Source of the DNA: Lycocorax pyrrhopterus obiensis
Lineage: Eukaryota > Chordata > Aves > Passeriformes > Paradisaeidae
DNA: 64,000 nucleotides
NCBI GenBank assembly: GCA_014706295.1
Contig: JACSVZ010000004.1
Span: 87,551,047-87,615,046, forward strand
Reading direction: 5' to 3'
Shown here: positions 47,605-60,568 of the stretch, one piece after another
How positions within the stretch are numbered: the stretch's first letter is position 1
Layout of the letters: the number at the start of each line of letters is the position of its first letter
Position numbers and translations under genes: made by a program
Notes under the pieces: generated by a model
Database searches by the model: none
Told to the model about the DNA's origin: nothing
Seen by the model: the letters and a program-made list of their open reading frames with translations, nothing else

Positions 47605-48683
47605 TTCCTACAAGGCCTTTGACAGTCCTCCACAGCATCCTTCTGTCTAAATTGGAGACATATGGATTTGATGGGTAGATTGTTCACTGGAAAAGGAATT
47701 GGTTGGATGATCACATCCAGAGGGTAGTGGTCAGCAACTCAGAGTCCTGATGGACAAAGTGGTGTCCCATGGGGGTCCATACTGGGACCAGTACTGTTTA
47801 ATGTCTCCATCAGTGACATGGACAGGGGGATCGAATGCACTCTCGCAAGTTTGCCAACACCGAGCTGAGTGGTGTGGTTGACATGCCTGGGGTGCCATCT
47901 AAAGGGACCTGGACAGGCTCAAGAAGTGGGCCTTGGGAGCCTCCTGAGGTTCAACAAGGCCAAGTACAGGGTCCTGTACCTGGGCTGGGGAAGTCCACAG
48001 CATCAGTATGGGTGGGGGGATGAAGGGATTGAGAGCAGCCCTGCTAGGAAGGACTTGGGGGTGCTGGTAGAGGAGAGCTGGCAATATGTGCGTGCAACCC
48101 AGAAAGCCAGTTGTATCCTGGGCTGCATCAAAAGCAGCATGGCCAGCAGGATGAGCGAGGGGATTCTGCCCATCTTCTTTCTGGTGAGACCCCACCTGCA
48201 GTGCTGCATCCAGCTCTGGGGTCCCCAGCACAGGAAAGACATGGACATATTAAAGTGGATCCACAGGTAGGTCAGAGGGCTGGAGCGCCGCTCCCTGTGG
48301 AGACAGGCTAAGAGAGCTGGGGCTGCTCAGCCTGGAGAAGGGAGGGCTCCAGGGAGATCTTATTGTGGCCTTCCAGTACCTAAAAGGGGCCTACAAGAAA
48401 AATGAGTACAAACTTTTCAATAGGGACTGTAGTGTTAGGACAGGGGGTAATGGTTTTGAACTAGAAGAAGGCAGATTTAGACTACATGTAAGGAAGAAGT
48501 TTTTTCAGTGAGGGCATTAAAACACTGGAACAGCTTGGTTGTAGAGGTGGTAGTTGCCCCATCCACGAAAATTTTCAAGGTTGGATAAGGCTCTGAGCAG
48601 CCTGAGTGGAAGATGGTGGGAGAGTTGGACTAGATAATCTTCAAAGGTCTCTTCCAAACCAAACCATTCCATGATTCTGTGAA
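47605..48683 (+). mobile_element. CR1 LINE fragment in sense orientation, intron 1
   Basis: Sense CR1 sequence starts near CAAGGCCTTTGACAGTCC and runs through RT C-terminal coding sequence. The frame at 47869-48270 includes GLGSLLRFNKAKYRVLYLGW and KASCILGCIKSSMASR. It continues into the 3' UTR and ends CCATTCCATGATTCTGTGAA at about 48683, the CR1 terminus. Frames are broken by shifts, and it belongs to a different subfamily from the 26985 and 43704 copies. Confidence 0.85.
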
Positions 48684-50290
48684 CAGTATGCCTTGCTCTT
48701 GGATGATTTGTAGGTAAAGGAGCATTGCTGCTAATCTGCTCGTGTATGCGGTCAGCTGCAGAATTTGCTTACTTTCAGTATTGGGAAATATGCCGATTGC
48801 AGTGTTTCAAATGGCCACTGGTTTAATTTTTCTGGGAGTCGATGTTTCTCTGAATTGGGAAACTATTCTAATTTAAAAAGAACCCTTGTAGTTGCTGCTG
48901 TTGAAGCAGTGTTTAATGTTGTGTGGCTGTTGGCAGGAGACTTGATGCATTTTCACATGACCCCCTCTGGAACAAAAGCAGATTGTTTCCTTCTGTTTTT
49001 CTGTTACACAAATGAGTTCCTTTTGAAACAATTTCTTTTTCTGCAAATTCTGGAAATCGACACCAGGAGTAGTTTTTCCTTTGCTGTGTCTTTTACAATC
49101 TGCTGTCTGATAATGCTGGCACAAAAAGCTGCTTTGGGGTACCAGCCCAAAAAGGCTGAGACCTCTGCAGAAAGCCTCCTCCTCTTGGGGAATGAATTTT
49201 TCTTCCAGTTTTATCGAGGGGTTCAACATGGACTTTCATTTCTTGCTGTCTTTGCTATAGCTAGGCAGAGTTTGTTTCTGGTTTCTTAGTTGTTTCATTT
49301 ACATATATGCATTTTTAGTGTCCAGCACATGTAGCAATATATGTAGCAAGTCAGTTCTGGATTGAGCTTTTTTGTAAATTTTTGTATAACAAACCTTTGG
49401 TTTTGTACCAGCCTCTCCCATCTGAAGCCTTTTCCTGTGAAAAGGGTAGTTGAAGTCAGATGCAGGTTATAGGCTGATGCAGTGCTGCATAACTAGGCCT
49501 ATCAGTACTGGATCAAAAGAGCAACAAACTGATTAAGTGGGGATCTCAAACAACAAAATGAATCCTCCACCAGGGAGTGGGTTTCGTGGTGATATTTAAT
49601 AGCTGACAAATTAAAAAAAAAGATGAGGTGACAAAAAAAAGTGCTTTCTTTAGATATCTTTTTTTCTCCTTGTAATTATATAGTCATTTCTCACAGCCTT
49701 CCTGTTGTTCACACTTTTGGTGACACAAGTTATATTTCCTTATTCCTAGGACACCAGTATGCCAGTGCTGTGGCCATTCACACAAGCGCTCACCGTACTG
49801 TAACTGGTGAGGTGATGTAATCCCAAAAATGCACTTCTGAAGTGTTTCCTTACTTGGGCTGGGCTTCTTAAGTCAGAAAATAAAACCAGTATGAATCAGG
49901 GCTGCAAAATATTTTTTAACACTTCTGGTTATTTTGATCAAGCCCTTTTCTTTGTGCCTGATGACCAGATTCCAGTGATGTTTCTGTGGCTTTCTGTGGT
50001 CCAAAGCGGTATGAGACGGAAGGGAAAGTCTCTTCTGTGTGTCCCTGGGAGGCCCGCAGGGAACAGTGGGTGGTGGTGCAGGCACAAGTCCCTGGGGAGC
50101 CTATCGGCCTCTTGCCTGGGGCCCTGCGCTGCAAGGGATGTGGGCTTATATAGAAGACCACAGAATGGAAAGGCATGACCTTAGCCCCTTGTATTTGCTT
50201 GGTCTCACGGGAAGTCGGAGCCCCCGCAGGCCTTCCAGCATTGGCTCCCAGACCCACTTCGGACTGGGGAGAAAGCGTCATTTGCATCCT

Positions 50291-50310
50291 GCTTGGCTTG
50301 GCTTGGCTTG
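50291..50310. repeat. (GCTTG)4 short tandem repeat
   Basis: Four units of GCTTG in intron 1. Confidence 0.7.
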
Positions 50311-51605
50311 TTGGACCTGGGAGAAATGGAGGTTTCAGTCCCAGCTGACTAAAACCAGAGAATATATGATTAATTTAACTTGCGTAAATCAAAAATCCCT
50401 TAGAGATGGGGTTTTCACAGGTGAAAGAGAGAGGTTTCTTTAGGTAGAACTGAAAGAAAAATAGATACTAATTTTTTTTTCTTAGCAACTACATATAAGC
50501 TTGTGTAATTGTTTTGGTTGGTGCTGTGGGTATGCTAACAGCTTGTGTTGCTTATGTTATTTCCCCATAACTAAAAATTGTTGTTAATACTAGTACTTTA
50601 GGAAAGAAACACCAAGAAGTGAAAACCATTCTATTAAAAGTGGATAAAATTTTATTAGTGAAAGTTCAATACAGTTCTGGATAGAAAAGAGGAAATTGGA
50701 AGGGTTGGGGGTTTTTTCTTAATCAAGAAGAAAATTACTTCCTCTTCTCTTGAGAACAGCGTCATGCACAGTTGTCCCTGCTTGTGGACAGTGTTGCTGC
50801 TTCTTTCCTGCTTTAACCGTAGTGAGGTACCTCAATGTGAGTGCCTCAGTGTGCAGACCAGGTGCTACCAATAACTGGTGGCCACATGAGGAGCTGACAG
50901 GTGACATTTGAATCACTCCACTGATGTTGGATGAATTTTATCTGGTAATGTCTTAGCAGTAAGCAGTTTCTGGAACTGGAGATGCTTGTGCCATGAGATG
51001 CTGTGTTTTCTCCCTGGCCTCTGCAGCCCTCTCTGTTCACTCAGTGACTGTTGATCTCTTGGTTTTATGGCCTGTTAATCACAGCTGTAATCAGTCACCT
51101 ATCTGCAAGTGATAGCAGAGCCAGTTTTTACTTTTTTTCTTCTTCCCTCCTCCTCCCTAGCTAGCCTTGCTAGTTATGTGAGACTCTTTGTTAAAATAGC
51201 TTAATAGTATTTATCTGAAAATTTCAGTGTTGCTGGCTTTCTCAAAGTCCAGTCCTCCTCCTCACTGAGGGATCTTTCAAGATGCCATATGTTATTTGCC
51301 TGTACAAAATACAGAATTAAGAGAGAACTTCAGGTTAATCTGAACTTATTATTTTAAGCTTCTGTGCATTTATAACTATGATTAAATACTTCAGTGGGAA
51401 ATGTAGCTCATACACCAATGACTCTCTGAGACTAGAATAAGCTTAATGTACTGAGAACGCCCAGCTTTATATGCTGAGAAAGCCCATTATGTTTGCTGGA
51501 ATTTTTGCATACTAGTATTTTCTTTGTTAACCCTAGCAGAATGTGTTCAGATGATTAAACTATTTTCCTATGCAGAAGATCTAACTGTCTCCTTTCTTTC
51601 CATTT

Positions 51606-51611
51606 CAGTAG
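51606..51611 (+). other. ELOVL5: Tandem acceptor (NAGNAG) of exon 2
   Basis: The pyrimidine tract CTTTCTTTCCATTT is followed by CAGTAG, giving two acceptors three bases apart (after 51608 or 51611). Both leave the ATG at 51620 in the exon, so only the 5' UTR changes. Confidence 0.7.
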
Positions 51612-51619
51612 GTTGTAGA

Positions 51620-51677
51620 ATGGAACTTGTGGATAAAACAATCAATAGTTACTTTGATGTTTGGCTTGGACCCAGAG
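51620..51677 (+). CDS. ELOVL5: ELOVL5 coding exon (residues 1-19 plus one base): start codon
   Basis: The ATG at 51620 has A at -3 and G at +4, a strong initiation context. The exon encodes an N-terminal segment starting MELVDKTINSYFDVWLGPR, the short cytosolic or lumenal leader before the first membrane helix. It resembles vertebrate ELOVL5 in length (19 residues and one base) and in the closing LGPR. The donor is GAG|GTAAGA, a near-perfect site in phase 1. The single leftover G joins AC from the next exon to make Asp20. The upstream acceptor is preceded by a long pyrimidine tract. Confidence 0.93.
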
Positions 51678-53508
51678 GTAAGATTTCTCAAAAGTTAACA
51701 CATAAATAAAATTGATCTTACTAGAACATAAGAAACATTTTTCCTCTAACTTGACATTGACACGTGACTAGTTTGTTTAGGCTCTTCAAAGCATCAAAAT
51801 GTATGACAGTGTAATAAATAGGAGTCTATTCAATGCTTCTGATCTTTTGACCTGAAGAGGTCATTCTTCTTACTATCAGTTAAGCTCATGTTGTTTGTCT
51901 TAGTGAGTGACTTAGCTCACTCAGATCTTTGCTGCTTTTTTTTTAATTTAGTAATAGCTTTTATTCCAAAATAGCCTCTTTAATTTGCATTAAATTAAAG
52001 GAAAATACTCTTGCCTTCATAACTAGAGCTCCTATGGAATTTTTCACTAAAAGTATCTGTAGTTTTTGGAAAACGCTGCTTCTTTGAAACCATTCTTTTT
52101 TAAAGAAGCAATAGTTTTGGTGGATTTTGCCCTGGGAAAAACTCTGCAGGTGGAGAACTGCAATCCTGGTCAGTGTGAGGAAGGGAGAGGCTGTGGGACC
52201 AGGACAAGAGGTGGCCTCATGCTGAGGGCTTGAGTAGGATGGTCCAGTTCCATGTGATTCTGACCAGGGGAATTAAATGACTGCATCTTGCACAAGGGTG
52301 TGCAGAGCACTGCTGCTCAGTGGCATGTGCTTTCTTCCTCTGACTGCTGCAGTAATGCCTTTTCTCTGTCCCAGTGAAGATCCAGTGACGGTGCCCCTTC
52401 TTCACAGGACAAAGTCCACAGGAGGTGGAACAAGCCTCTCATTCTTCTAAGTGTGTGTTCTCTTTGCTTTTATTAGTATCTCAGTGCCCTTGTTGCCCCT
52501 CTCTTCATACTAAGCCCGTGTAAATTAGCCTGGATGTTCTGATACAACATATTGCGTGTGCTGGCATATGGTCTCTATTTGCTGTGTGTGAAAAATAATG
52601 AACCATAAAGGTGGCAAATCCAAACAATTCCCTGGGTTGCCTACCTACTTTCCAACCTACGGTTTTAAGGCCTCATTTCTTACATTCAGGATCCATGTAT
52701 GACTCCTCTGAAATTAAGTCAAGGCTGTGAATGATGGCAGTACTCGAATTGTTCATTTATAGTTTGGTTAACTTGGTTTCAGTACTTTGGGCTGACTTTA
52801 GTGAGAGGAGTGAGATACTGTGCTGTTGCTGGGTATGGACAACACAGTTGTGGTTCAAAAAGATCACACAATTGTTCCAAGTGTTCCCCTGAAGTTCTCT
52901 GGTTCAGGGTGGTTTATGTGCTTTTCCCAAGAAGTTGATGTGTTGCCAACGGGACTCGTTACTCGGGCTGGACTGACTGCTCTGTGTTCCATTGCTTGTA
53001 CAAGGACTCTAAAATTTAATTCTTTCTAATAGCACATAGAAAATTCTAATTGTATTAGTATTAACTGGAAAATAACTATCAGGATCATCTACCAATAAGT
53101 ACAGAGGTATCTGCTTCACTTCTAGGTTTGCTGACTCTAGGAAATAAGGTGTCTGCCATCGGGAAGGGTTGGTTTGAGAAAATAAAGGGGAGAGATTTGT
53201 TGAAGCATTTCTTTATAATTTAAGCTTATCTGTGGTATTCAAGTGGGTGACAGTTCTGAATGGTAATGAGTATTTAAAAATAATAGTGGTAATAAGATTT
53301 TTGCCTTGGGAAAAGAATTATTTCTGCTTACTTTAACAAATATATAAATATAATATTGTTGTTTGCAATTAGCATTGTGGCCCTTAATAAAAGGGCTTGC
53401 TGCACTTCCTTTGTCTTTCTTTGGTATTCCAGCACTGAAAGCATTTTGGTTACAGCTATTTTTAGATGTGTTGAATTCTTCTCTTTACAAAATCTAAGTT
53501 TTTCTATG

Positions 53509-53533
53509 TTTTTTTTTGTTTGTTTGTTTGTTT
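53509..53533 (+). repeat. ELOVL5: T9-(GTTT)4 tract forming the exon 3 polypyrimidine region
   Basis: Nine T residues (53509-53517) are followed by four GTTT units (53518-53533) and then CAG|ACCCC. The simple repeat directly abuts the acceptor, so it is both microsatellite and splice signal. Confidence 0.85.
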
Positions 53534-53536
53534 CAG

Positions 53537-53724
53537 ACCCCAGAGTAAAAGGATGGCTTCTTCTGGAGAACTATACACCTACCTTTATCTTCTCAGTCTT
53601 GTACTTACTAATTGTATGGCTAGGACCAAAGTACATGCGGAATAAGCAGCCGTTCTCATGCAGGGGTATTCTAGTGATCTACAACCTTGGACTTACACTG
53701 CTTTCTCTGTATATGTTTTATGAG
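53537..53724 (+). CDS. ELOVL5: ELOVL5 coding exon (residues 20-82)
   Basis: 188 bases, phase 1 in and phase 0 out. It starts by completing Asp20 (DPRVKGW) and encodes the first membrane helix at about residues 33-49 (TPTFIFSVLYLLIVWLG). Next comes the conserved basic loop KYMRNKQPFSCRGIL, then the second helix at about residues 64-80 (ILVIYNLGLTLLSLYMF), and it ends at Glu82. The KYMRNKQPFSCRG loop is a near-invariant ELOVL5 segment and separates it from ELOVL2. The acceptor is TTTCAG|ACCCC and the donor GAG|GTAAGA. Length and phase fit the family. Confidence 0.96.
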
Positions 53725-56700
53725 GTAAGAAAAAAAGGGTTGGTCAGGCTTATTTTGCAGTGTCTGTTTTAATTACTTTGGCTTGTGTTGAAAATAATCT
53801 CTGAGCACAGTGCTCCTAAATTGAGGAAGCAATCTGCAACCGTTTTCGATGTCACTTCTCTGGGGAGAAAACCCTGTAATGTTACCTCTAAGGATGGGGT
53901 GAAACAAACCTTGCTTTAAACGTCCTTGCTGACCTTGGTTAGCAATGTTTCAAATGCACTTTTCTCAGTCAGTGCAAGTGAAGGCCTGATCTTTCAGCAT
54001 GAACTTGGCTACTCCTTCAGTAACTTCTCCTTGCTCAATGTGATTGTGCTGGTGCACTGTACAAAGTACTTTGTAGCAAAACTGTGGCTTTACCTGGAGG
54101 GTAAAACATGTTTTGTTTACTTGTCTTTAATCACGCACACACTCCTTGCATCTATTTCTGTAAGCTTGCAGTAGGTTCTTCTGCATCCTCTTAGTTTTGC
54201 TGGGAAAAAAAACGTTGCTGAAACAATGCCATTGTGATTCATCTCTTTCTTTGAACTTAAAATCTTAACATACAAATGTATTTCAAACTGAATTGAACTT
54301 TCTGTGGACTTATTTCCTTTCATAAAAACCCAAAGATTTAGGCAGTGTAAAGTTTTCCACTTCCCAGAGAGCTCTTCAGCTGCTTTTACTCAGAACTGTG
54401 TATTTTTGTTCAAGTGAAAATGAAGAGCTATGGTAGTGTAAATAACGATGTGGTCAGAAAATTACTGGTTTGCTTTAATGTACAGAATATTCTGGCACGC
54501 TTTTAGCCAAAGTATTTCTCCTTTCTGAAAGGAGATATTTCATTTTCAACATCCTCTTTTCAATTCTTTCAGTACAGTCTTTTCAAATACAACCTAGGGC
54601 TACAACTACTAACCTCTTTTTTTTATTTTTGCATGTGCTTAGAAGTGTATACAAGCTGCAGTTCTCCTTTAAGTTTGTAGTTAATTCTATAGTGTTTTAC
54701 AAGGTGAGTGTTTAGAGATGAAGTGATTTAAATTCAGTGTTATTTCTCTTGTGTATTGAATTGTCTACTCAAAAATTACTGAGTTGGGTTATTAAGGACT
54801 TTGATACTTAATTGTTCAGTTGGAAGCAGTTTTGGATTCAGTACGTACTTGGAACTACTTGTGTTCTTGATGTGCTTACATTTCTCATCTCCTTGTCAGG
54901 GTGTTACAAGCCAGAAAAAATGTGTATTGATCAGTTTAATTTGTGTAAATGTAGTGTTGATGTTGACTTAAGTGTACATCTGCATTATTTTTTGCAGATA
55001 TTATGTACAGTTATATAGTGATCTATTGTTTTAACCTCCAGTTATGTTATTGAGAGTTTACAAGTGCAGACTTTCCTTCAGTTGTACCAAGTGTGGATAA
55101 AACTCTCAGGATAGCCAATCTTTCTTCCTTGAATACTTGGAATAATACTCATAGTTTCTAAATTACTGTAACATTCTGCTGTGTTACAGAACCTGCTGGT
55201 AAATTTAAACAAGAGAAAATACCTGAACTGTTGATCCTATGAATGCCTTTTTCTTACTAACAATAAACTCGTTACCAAGAGAGGACTGTTCATTATATGA
55301 TGAAGAAGTCCTCATATTTGTAACCAGATAAACAGCTTTTATATTGTGGAGCAATGACACAACTAAAATACAGTGAATATTAAGACCAGTCCTTCCTATA
55401 TAATGAAATGCTTTACGTTAAAAGTGAGTGTTGCTCCTAATCTAATATTATCCATATGGAAGTGTTCATTAGTATTGTTAATATACCTTCTTCTTGTAAG
55501 TGGTCATACACAAAGCTAGAGCATTATGAAGGTTATTAAACGCATGATAGTTGCAGTGAAATGTGGTTGGCAGGACTTACAAGCTGGATGGGAGGGCAAG
55601 TGATGCTCTGCAACAAGGGACCGATCCCATAAAAATGCTGCAAAGCAGAGAGCCATGCTGACATAACACCACACTGCTTGATGTTTGCAGAGAGAGCGCC
55701 AAGGGCATAGGGAAAAAATGGGTTCTTGCACCTCCAGGTGTGTTCTCTATCTGAAGTACCTGCACAATTACCTCTGTTGGTGCACAGCATGTGATAACCT
55801 TGCTTGTATCTCATCAGTCTTGGAAATTCTCCTTTGAAGGATTAGCCATATATCAGTAGCACTTTATAGTACACTTAATTTGCTTTAAGACAAAATGATG
55901 AAGAACAGCATTCAAAAAACTTGTGTAACTCCCTATTCTCTTCCTTGTTGTCATTTTGAGTTTCAGTTGGATTAAAATTTTTCGATCCTACTGTGAGGAA
56001 AATCATAAAATGTCACCATTTATGAACTTGTTTAGTAGCGTGTCTGAAAAGAAGTTGCTTTAATAGCTTGTGTACAATACACCTGAAACACTACTTTGAA
56101 GTTTTTCCTGAGTTATAGCTATGGTGATTCAGGTCATGATTCATAGCATCACAGCTCAGTTTGCATATTATGTGACCAAAACAAGTTCAAGTGAGGCATC
56201 CTCCCAACTATGATGAAAAGGGTGACCTACTTGGTTTTCTGACCTTTATGTCTGAATGGTTGTAAGCAATAACATGAGGGAATTTGGCATCACAGGATTT
56301 GTGTAACTCTAGGTATTATGTACTTTGGTCTAAAATCACTAGAAATCTTAGATCTCTTGTATGGAATTCCTAATAGTTTCTGTCTGTGCTTGCTATACCT
56401 TTTTTATTTGGATATTTAATGACTTGGCTGGGTTTTGGTACTCGCAGAGAAGCGGACTGCGCTTGTCCCAGACAATATAAAAGGCAAAGCAGATCTAGGG
56501 GAGCTGGAGAGATTTCTCCAGGTTGATTTGTCACATACCTTCAGGAGGACGGGATGTTCTTTAGGGGCAAAAAATGTTTTATTCTGTAAAAATCTACAGT
56601 GCTTGGACTTCAGAGAGAAATAACACTCCTGTGTCTTGGTCAGGGGCAGCAGGGGGTGGCTTCCTGCATGGTGGAGGTGTGTAGCGGGGCTGCAGAGGGG

Positions 56701-59700
56701 TTATAGGATATGGGCTGATCACCCGCTGGCTGGCACAGCCGTGTCTGAAGGAGCTGCAGGAGCAGCTGGAACAGCAGAGGCAGCACTGCTTCCACCTGTG
56801 TTGCTGCTCTGCGCTGGGATCACAAGTGGTGAGTAGGGCCCGTGCCTCTCTGCTCGAGTCTCAGCTGGGTAATTTGGCAAAGAAGGGAGAATGCCAGGTA
56901 CCCAGTTACACGGCACACAGACCTATGATATTTTGGGGGTGTTTGTTAGCAAAAGTAGCCAAGTGATCTGTACCACCTGGGCTTACATTAGAGAAAACTG
57001 GTCAGTGTTGAAGGCTCAATTTCTTAAGTAATTTCTTTGCTGTCTTTTTTCTTAATCTGAAAAATTAATTCCTTACTGAATCTGCCTGAGAAGTCTTAGA
57101 TTTTCCTGATGAGGGAGGTGTTGCATATGCTGTAGGAAAAGTTTTAGGAAGTAGGGGACTCTGTGCAGAGGTGCTGTGTCTCATGAGCCATGGGTGGCAG
57201 CTAGGCTGCTCTTTCCTCTCCTCTTTCTTTCTCCACCACCCTGAAGCCCTTATCTCTGCCCTGGGGTGACTGCATTCATGTAAAGATAAGTTCCGTATCT
57301 CTGCAGGCATTTGCTCTCTTTGATCAGACGTGAACTTCTGTTTCTCTTCACTCTAATCTAGTTCTGTTTTGAACCTTGTAAACCCATCACACCTTGACAG
57401 CATGATGCAGTGCTAGGTCCCTTATCTGCCCCTCTCCAGTGAGTCTCAGACTTCAGTTTTATCACGAGAAACAACAAAATCCTCCCCAGTAACACCTCTC
57501 CTCCAGCCCAGTCAGACTGGTGTTAGTGTCCTGGCTTGTTTTGGTAGCAGAGTTGATAAAAAAACATGTGCCACAGCATTTTAAAGAATTCAGCAACAGA
57601 ATTACAAAATGAAAGCAATATGAAAAAAGAAAACTTCATTGCAGGGGAAGAAAGTGTGGGTTGTTTCAGCACAAATGCAACCTTGAGCTGTAGGTTTTCC
57701 CCTGAGCTGAGGGACTTAACATTAAGTTTGAGTACCATTTTAATTGGCTTATGAAGAAACTGTCTTTTTGTGCTGTTTAGAAACCACATGAAGTGGTTTG
57801 CTCAAGTGAAAATGGTTATAATTGGCCTCTTCTGGACACAGTAATTTCTCGAGAGAAGATTTGCCTGTGGTTGTTCATCAGCAGTGCCATCAGCAGGCCT
57901 GGACTCCTGCCAGCCTGAAGATAAAGGACTTCCTAGAGACAGCAGGCAAGGAAGTGTTGTCTCAAGGCTGTGTTGGCTGAGGAGCCTCTGCTCTGTTTCT
58001 GGGCAAGTTTCAGACCTACTGTACAGTGGTGTAAGGAGGGCTTGGAAATGCTGGCCATCCAGGGAGCAGACCACAACAGGTGTGAGCAAGGACTTAAATG
58101 CACTGCTGGCAATTTCTGACCCCTCCTTACCGCTTTTGTGGTGGCAGGGAAGCAGCTTCCTGGGGCTGTACACCCGTGCATAATGGAGCCATTTGGGAGC
58201 CATTCATGGTCATGTTACAGAGTGATCTATTGGTTTTGTTTTCTGAAGCCTTCCAGCATGTGATGAAGGCATTGTAGGTGCAAAAAATAGTGGTGCCAGG
58301 CAAAGGAGCAGCTGGCTAAATGGGGAAAAAGATTATTTACATGTTGTATGTTGCACTGAGTAAGGTTTGTGGGCAGCAACAGCAGTTTGTGGGCAGCTGT
58401 AGCAGCTTTTTACCAATTAGTTCCTTCTGGAAAGTGGAGAATTAAATTATTTTTGTAACTGTACTAACTATTTATATGATAAAATATGCTAACATTTCCT
58501 ACAAATGTTGCTTTGCTTATATCATTTGTGGCTGTGAGAGTATTACAGTTCCTAGCATACAATAATATGTTCTTTTGTAAACAAGGGAGTACTCACGTTG
58601 AGCTGAAGCCACTGCTCATAGCCACACTGATGCCATTGTCCTTTAGAGAGGTGGCATCCATGGAGACACCTTTGGCTGCATTATACTTTAGGTGGTGAAC
58701 CTGTACCACTTGCAGGGGAAGTTCTGTGGATTCACTATGCCAGCCTTTACTGGGGAGTTTATGGAGCGCAGCATTAATGATGGATGTTGTTTGGATTAAT
58801 TACAATATAAACAATGTGATTATGCTTCTGTTCCTAACACTTCCCTGAGCTATGAGAACTGTATGAAAACATCTGTAAGCTTTTAATGTGGTCACAGCAC
58901 AATGTGGTCTTCTGTCTGAGGGACCGGTGGGCACTTGCAAGGCCACACAGTCTCCCTCAGTGGCCTGAAAGTGGCTTGGTGCAAAGCTTGCTCTGGGGCA
59001 TAGCTGGTCCTTTAGCAAGGTGCCACTTTTAAACTGGTGTCCTCTGCACAGCCCTGCGGCCAGGACAGGAGTCCTTCCATGGCTGCCTTGCCTTTGTTGC
59101 TTGGTATGGGAAAGTGCCTGGGTCTGCTGCTGATGTGCATGGCTGCCCTGCCCTTGCTGTGGCAGGGTGCTATTGATTTATTTCTAATACATGAGATACT
59201 TCTAGGTCTATATATTATGATATAACTAGATGTACATTTTTTCATCTAAATTGCAGCAATAATTCCATCTCAGAAGGTAAAAAATAATGACCTAGGCTGA
59301 CTGAGTATTTTAAAAGCTAATTTAGGGGGGAAATGAGGCATGAAAGAAATAACATTGGGGAAGGGTAGATCATTTAAGTGATAATCTTTATTGAACCTTT
59401 TAAAATTAGCTTCCTGTTCACAGTTCTGAGCAGCATTTAGTCATACCAGTTATTGTAGTCCTTTAATCAAATGATAGTTTAAAATTACTTATAGTACAAG
59501 GAGTTTCCATGTGGCTTTGCAAAGCTGTTTTTTATTCTGCAGGTAGATAAGGCCAAAATCATACAACTTGCTTCTGCCTTTCAGATGTTTTTTGAGATAC
59601 TTAACAATTCTATTTTTTTGCACTTGGGAGTCACCTAAAATTTTTACTCCTCTCCTCATGCTACTCCCAAGAGGAAAAACATCTTTTTAGACAATGCCCA

Positions 59701-60568
59701 GTGATCCCTTCTGTTGAGATATTAAAGGGGATCTTGTTCATGTCCTTGCACGTGCTCCCTCCTCCCATTCCACCCTCAACCTGTCCTATCATCTCTGGCC
59801 TGTGAAAGGGTGAGGTGTGAACATCCAGCATGGATCTTGTTTCTCTAGAGATTTCAGCCAGCCCCTCCACAGGGGGCACCCTGTTGTCTTTCATGACTAA
59901 TCATTGGACATTACTCTTAATAGTGATTTCGTTATGTTTGAGGTGTTATTTGTTATGCCAGGGAGTCAGGCAGGCAATGGCATATCCTGCAGAGGAAGTC
60001 ACTTCTATTGGGAAGGATGTAATGTGCTTGGGATGAGTGAATTGCTCAAAGAGATCTTGAAGAATAGCAATGCAGTGAAACATCTGTTGTGAGCTGTTAA
60101 GTGTAGCAAAGCTGAAAATACGCTCTGTCACATGGTTGAAAAAATTGTAGTCACATCTCTTGAGTATAAAATTTCTAAAAGATGTAGCAATTTCCAAAAG
60201 TAATCAGAAGAAAAATGTATTTATTGATCTTTGGTTATTTGCTTTCTTCAACAATGAGATCATCAGCAAAGAAGGAGATTTCTTGAGAATCTGTCTGGAA
60301 TATGACTCTGAAAATACTCACACTATGTGGGATAAGTGAGGATAAAATGATACCTCCTATTTTTGTTCTGGTATACCCCAGTTGGGAGAACTTATTAATT
60401 CACCGTTCACTATGATTTGATCACTGCTTGGAACTTGAACTCAACCTAATGCCACCCTCAGGTGCCCAGGAATCTCTTGACACCAGATGTCTGGGCAGAG
60501 CCACTGTGGAGGTGCCATGGAGTTCTGCCTTCTCCCCAAATAACACTTCATTTTTTTTATTTGCTCAG
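53725..60568 (+). other. ELOVL5: ELOVL5 intron 3
   Basis: 6.8 kb of intron. I see no known repeat or nested gene; frames such as 57802-58203 on the minus strand look like chance. Intron 2 (51678-53536) is similarly featureless apart from the T9-(GTTT)4 tract at its end. Confidence 0.6.

Larger units (their letters stand above)
28912..51608 (+). other. ELOVL5: ELOVL5 intron 1
   Basis: A 22.7-kb first intron between the CpG-island exon and the start-codon exon. It holds one solo LTR (36986-37579), a CR1 copy on the minus strand (43704-44365) and one on the plus strand (47605-48683). The segments 29571-36985, 37586-43703, 44366-47604 and 48684-51605 otherwise contain only scattered homopolymers and chance frames. 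No internal gene or RNA was recognised. Confidence 0.7.

Noticed and set aside
48765..49289. 174-codon plus-strand frame in intron 1 directly after the CR1 copy
   Set aside because: It begins with TTG, not ATG, has no recognisable domain and no splice-site logic. A frame of this length is expected about once by chance in a window this size and composition.
57802..58203. 133-codon minus-strand frame in ELOVL5 intron 3
   Set aside because: No domain, and overlapping frames of similar length exist on the other strand. It is treated as chance.
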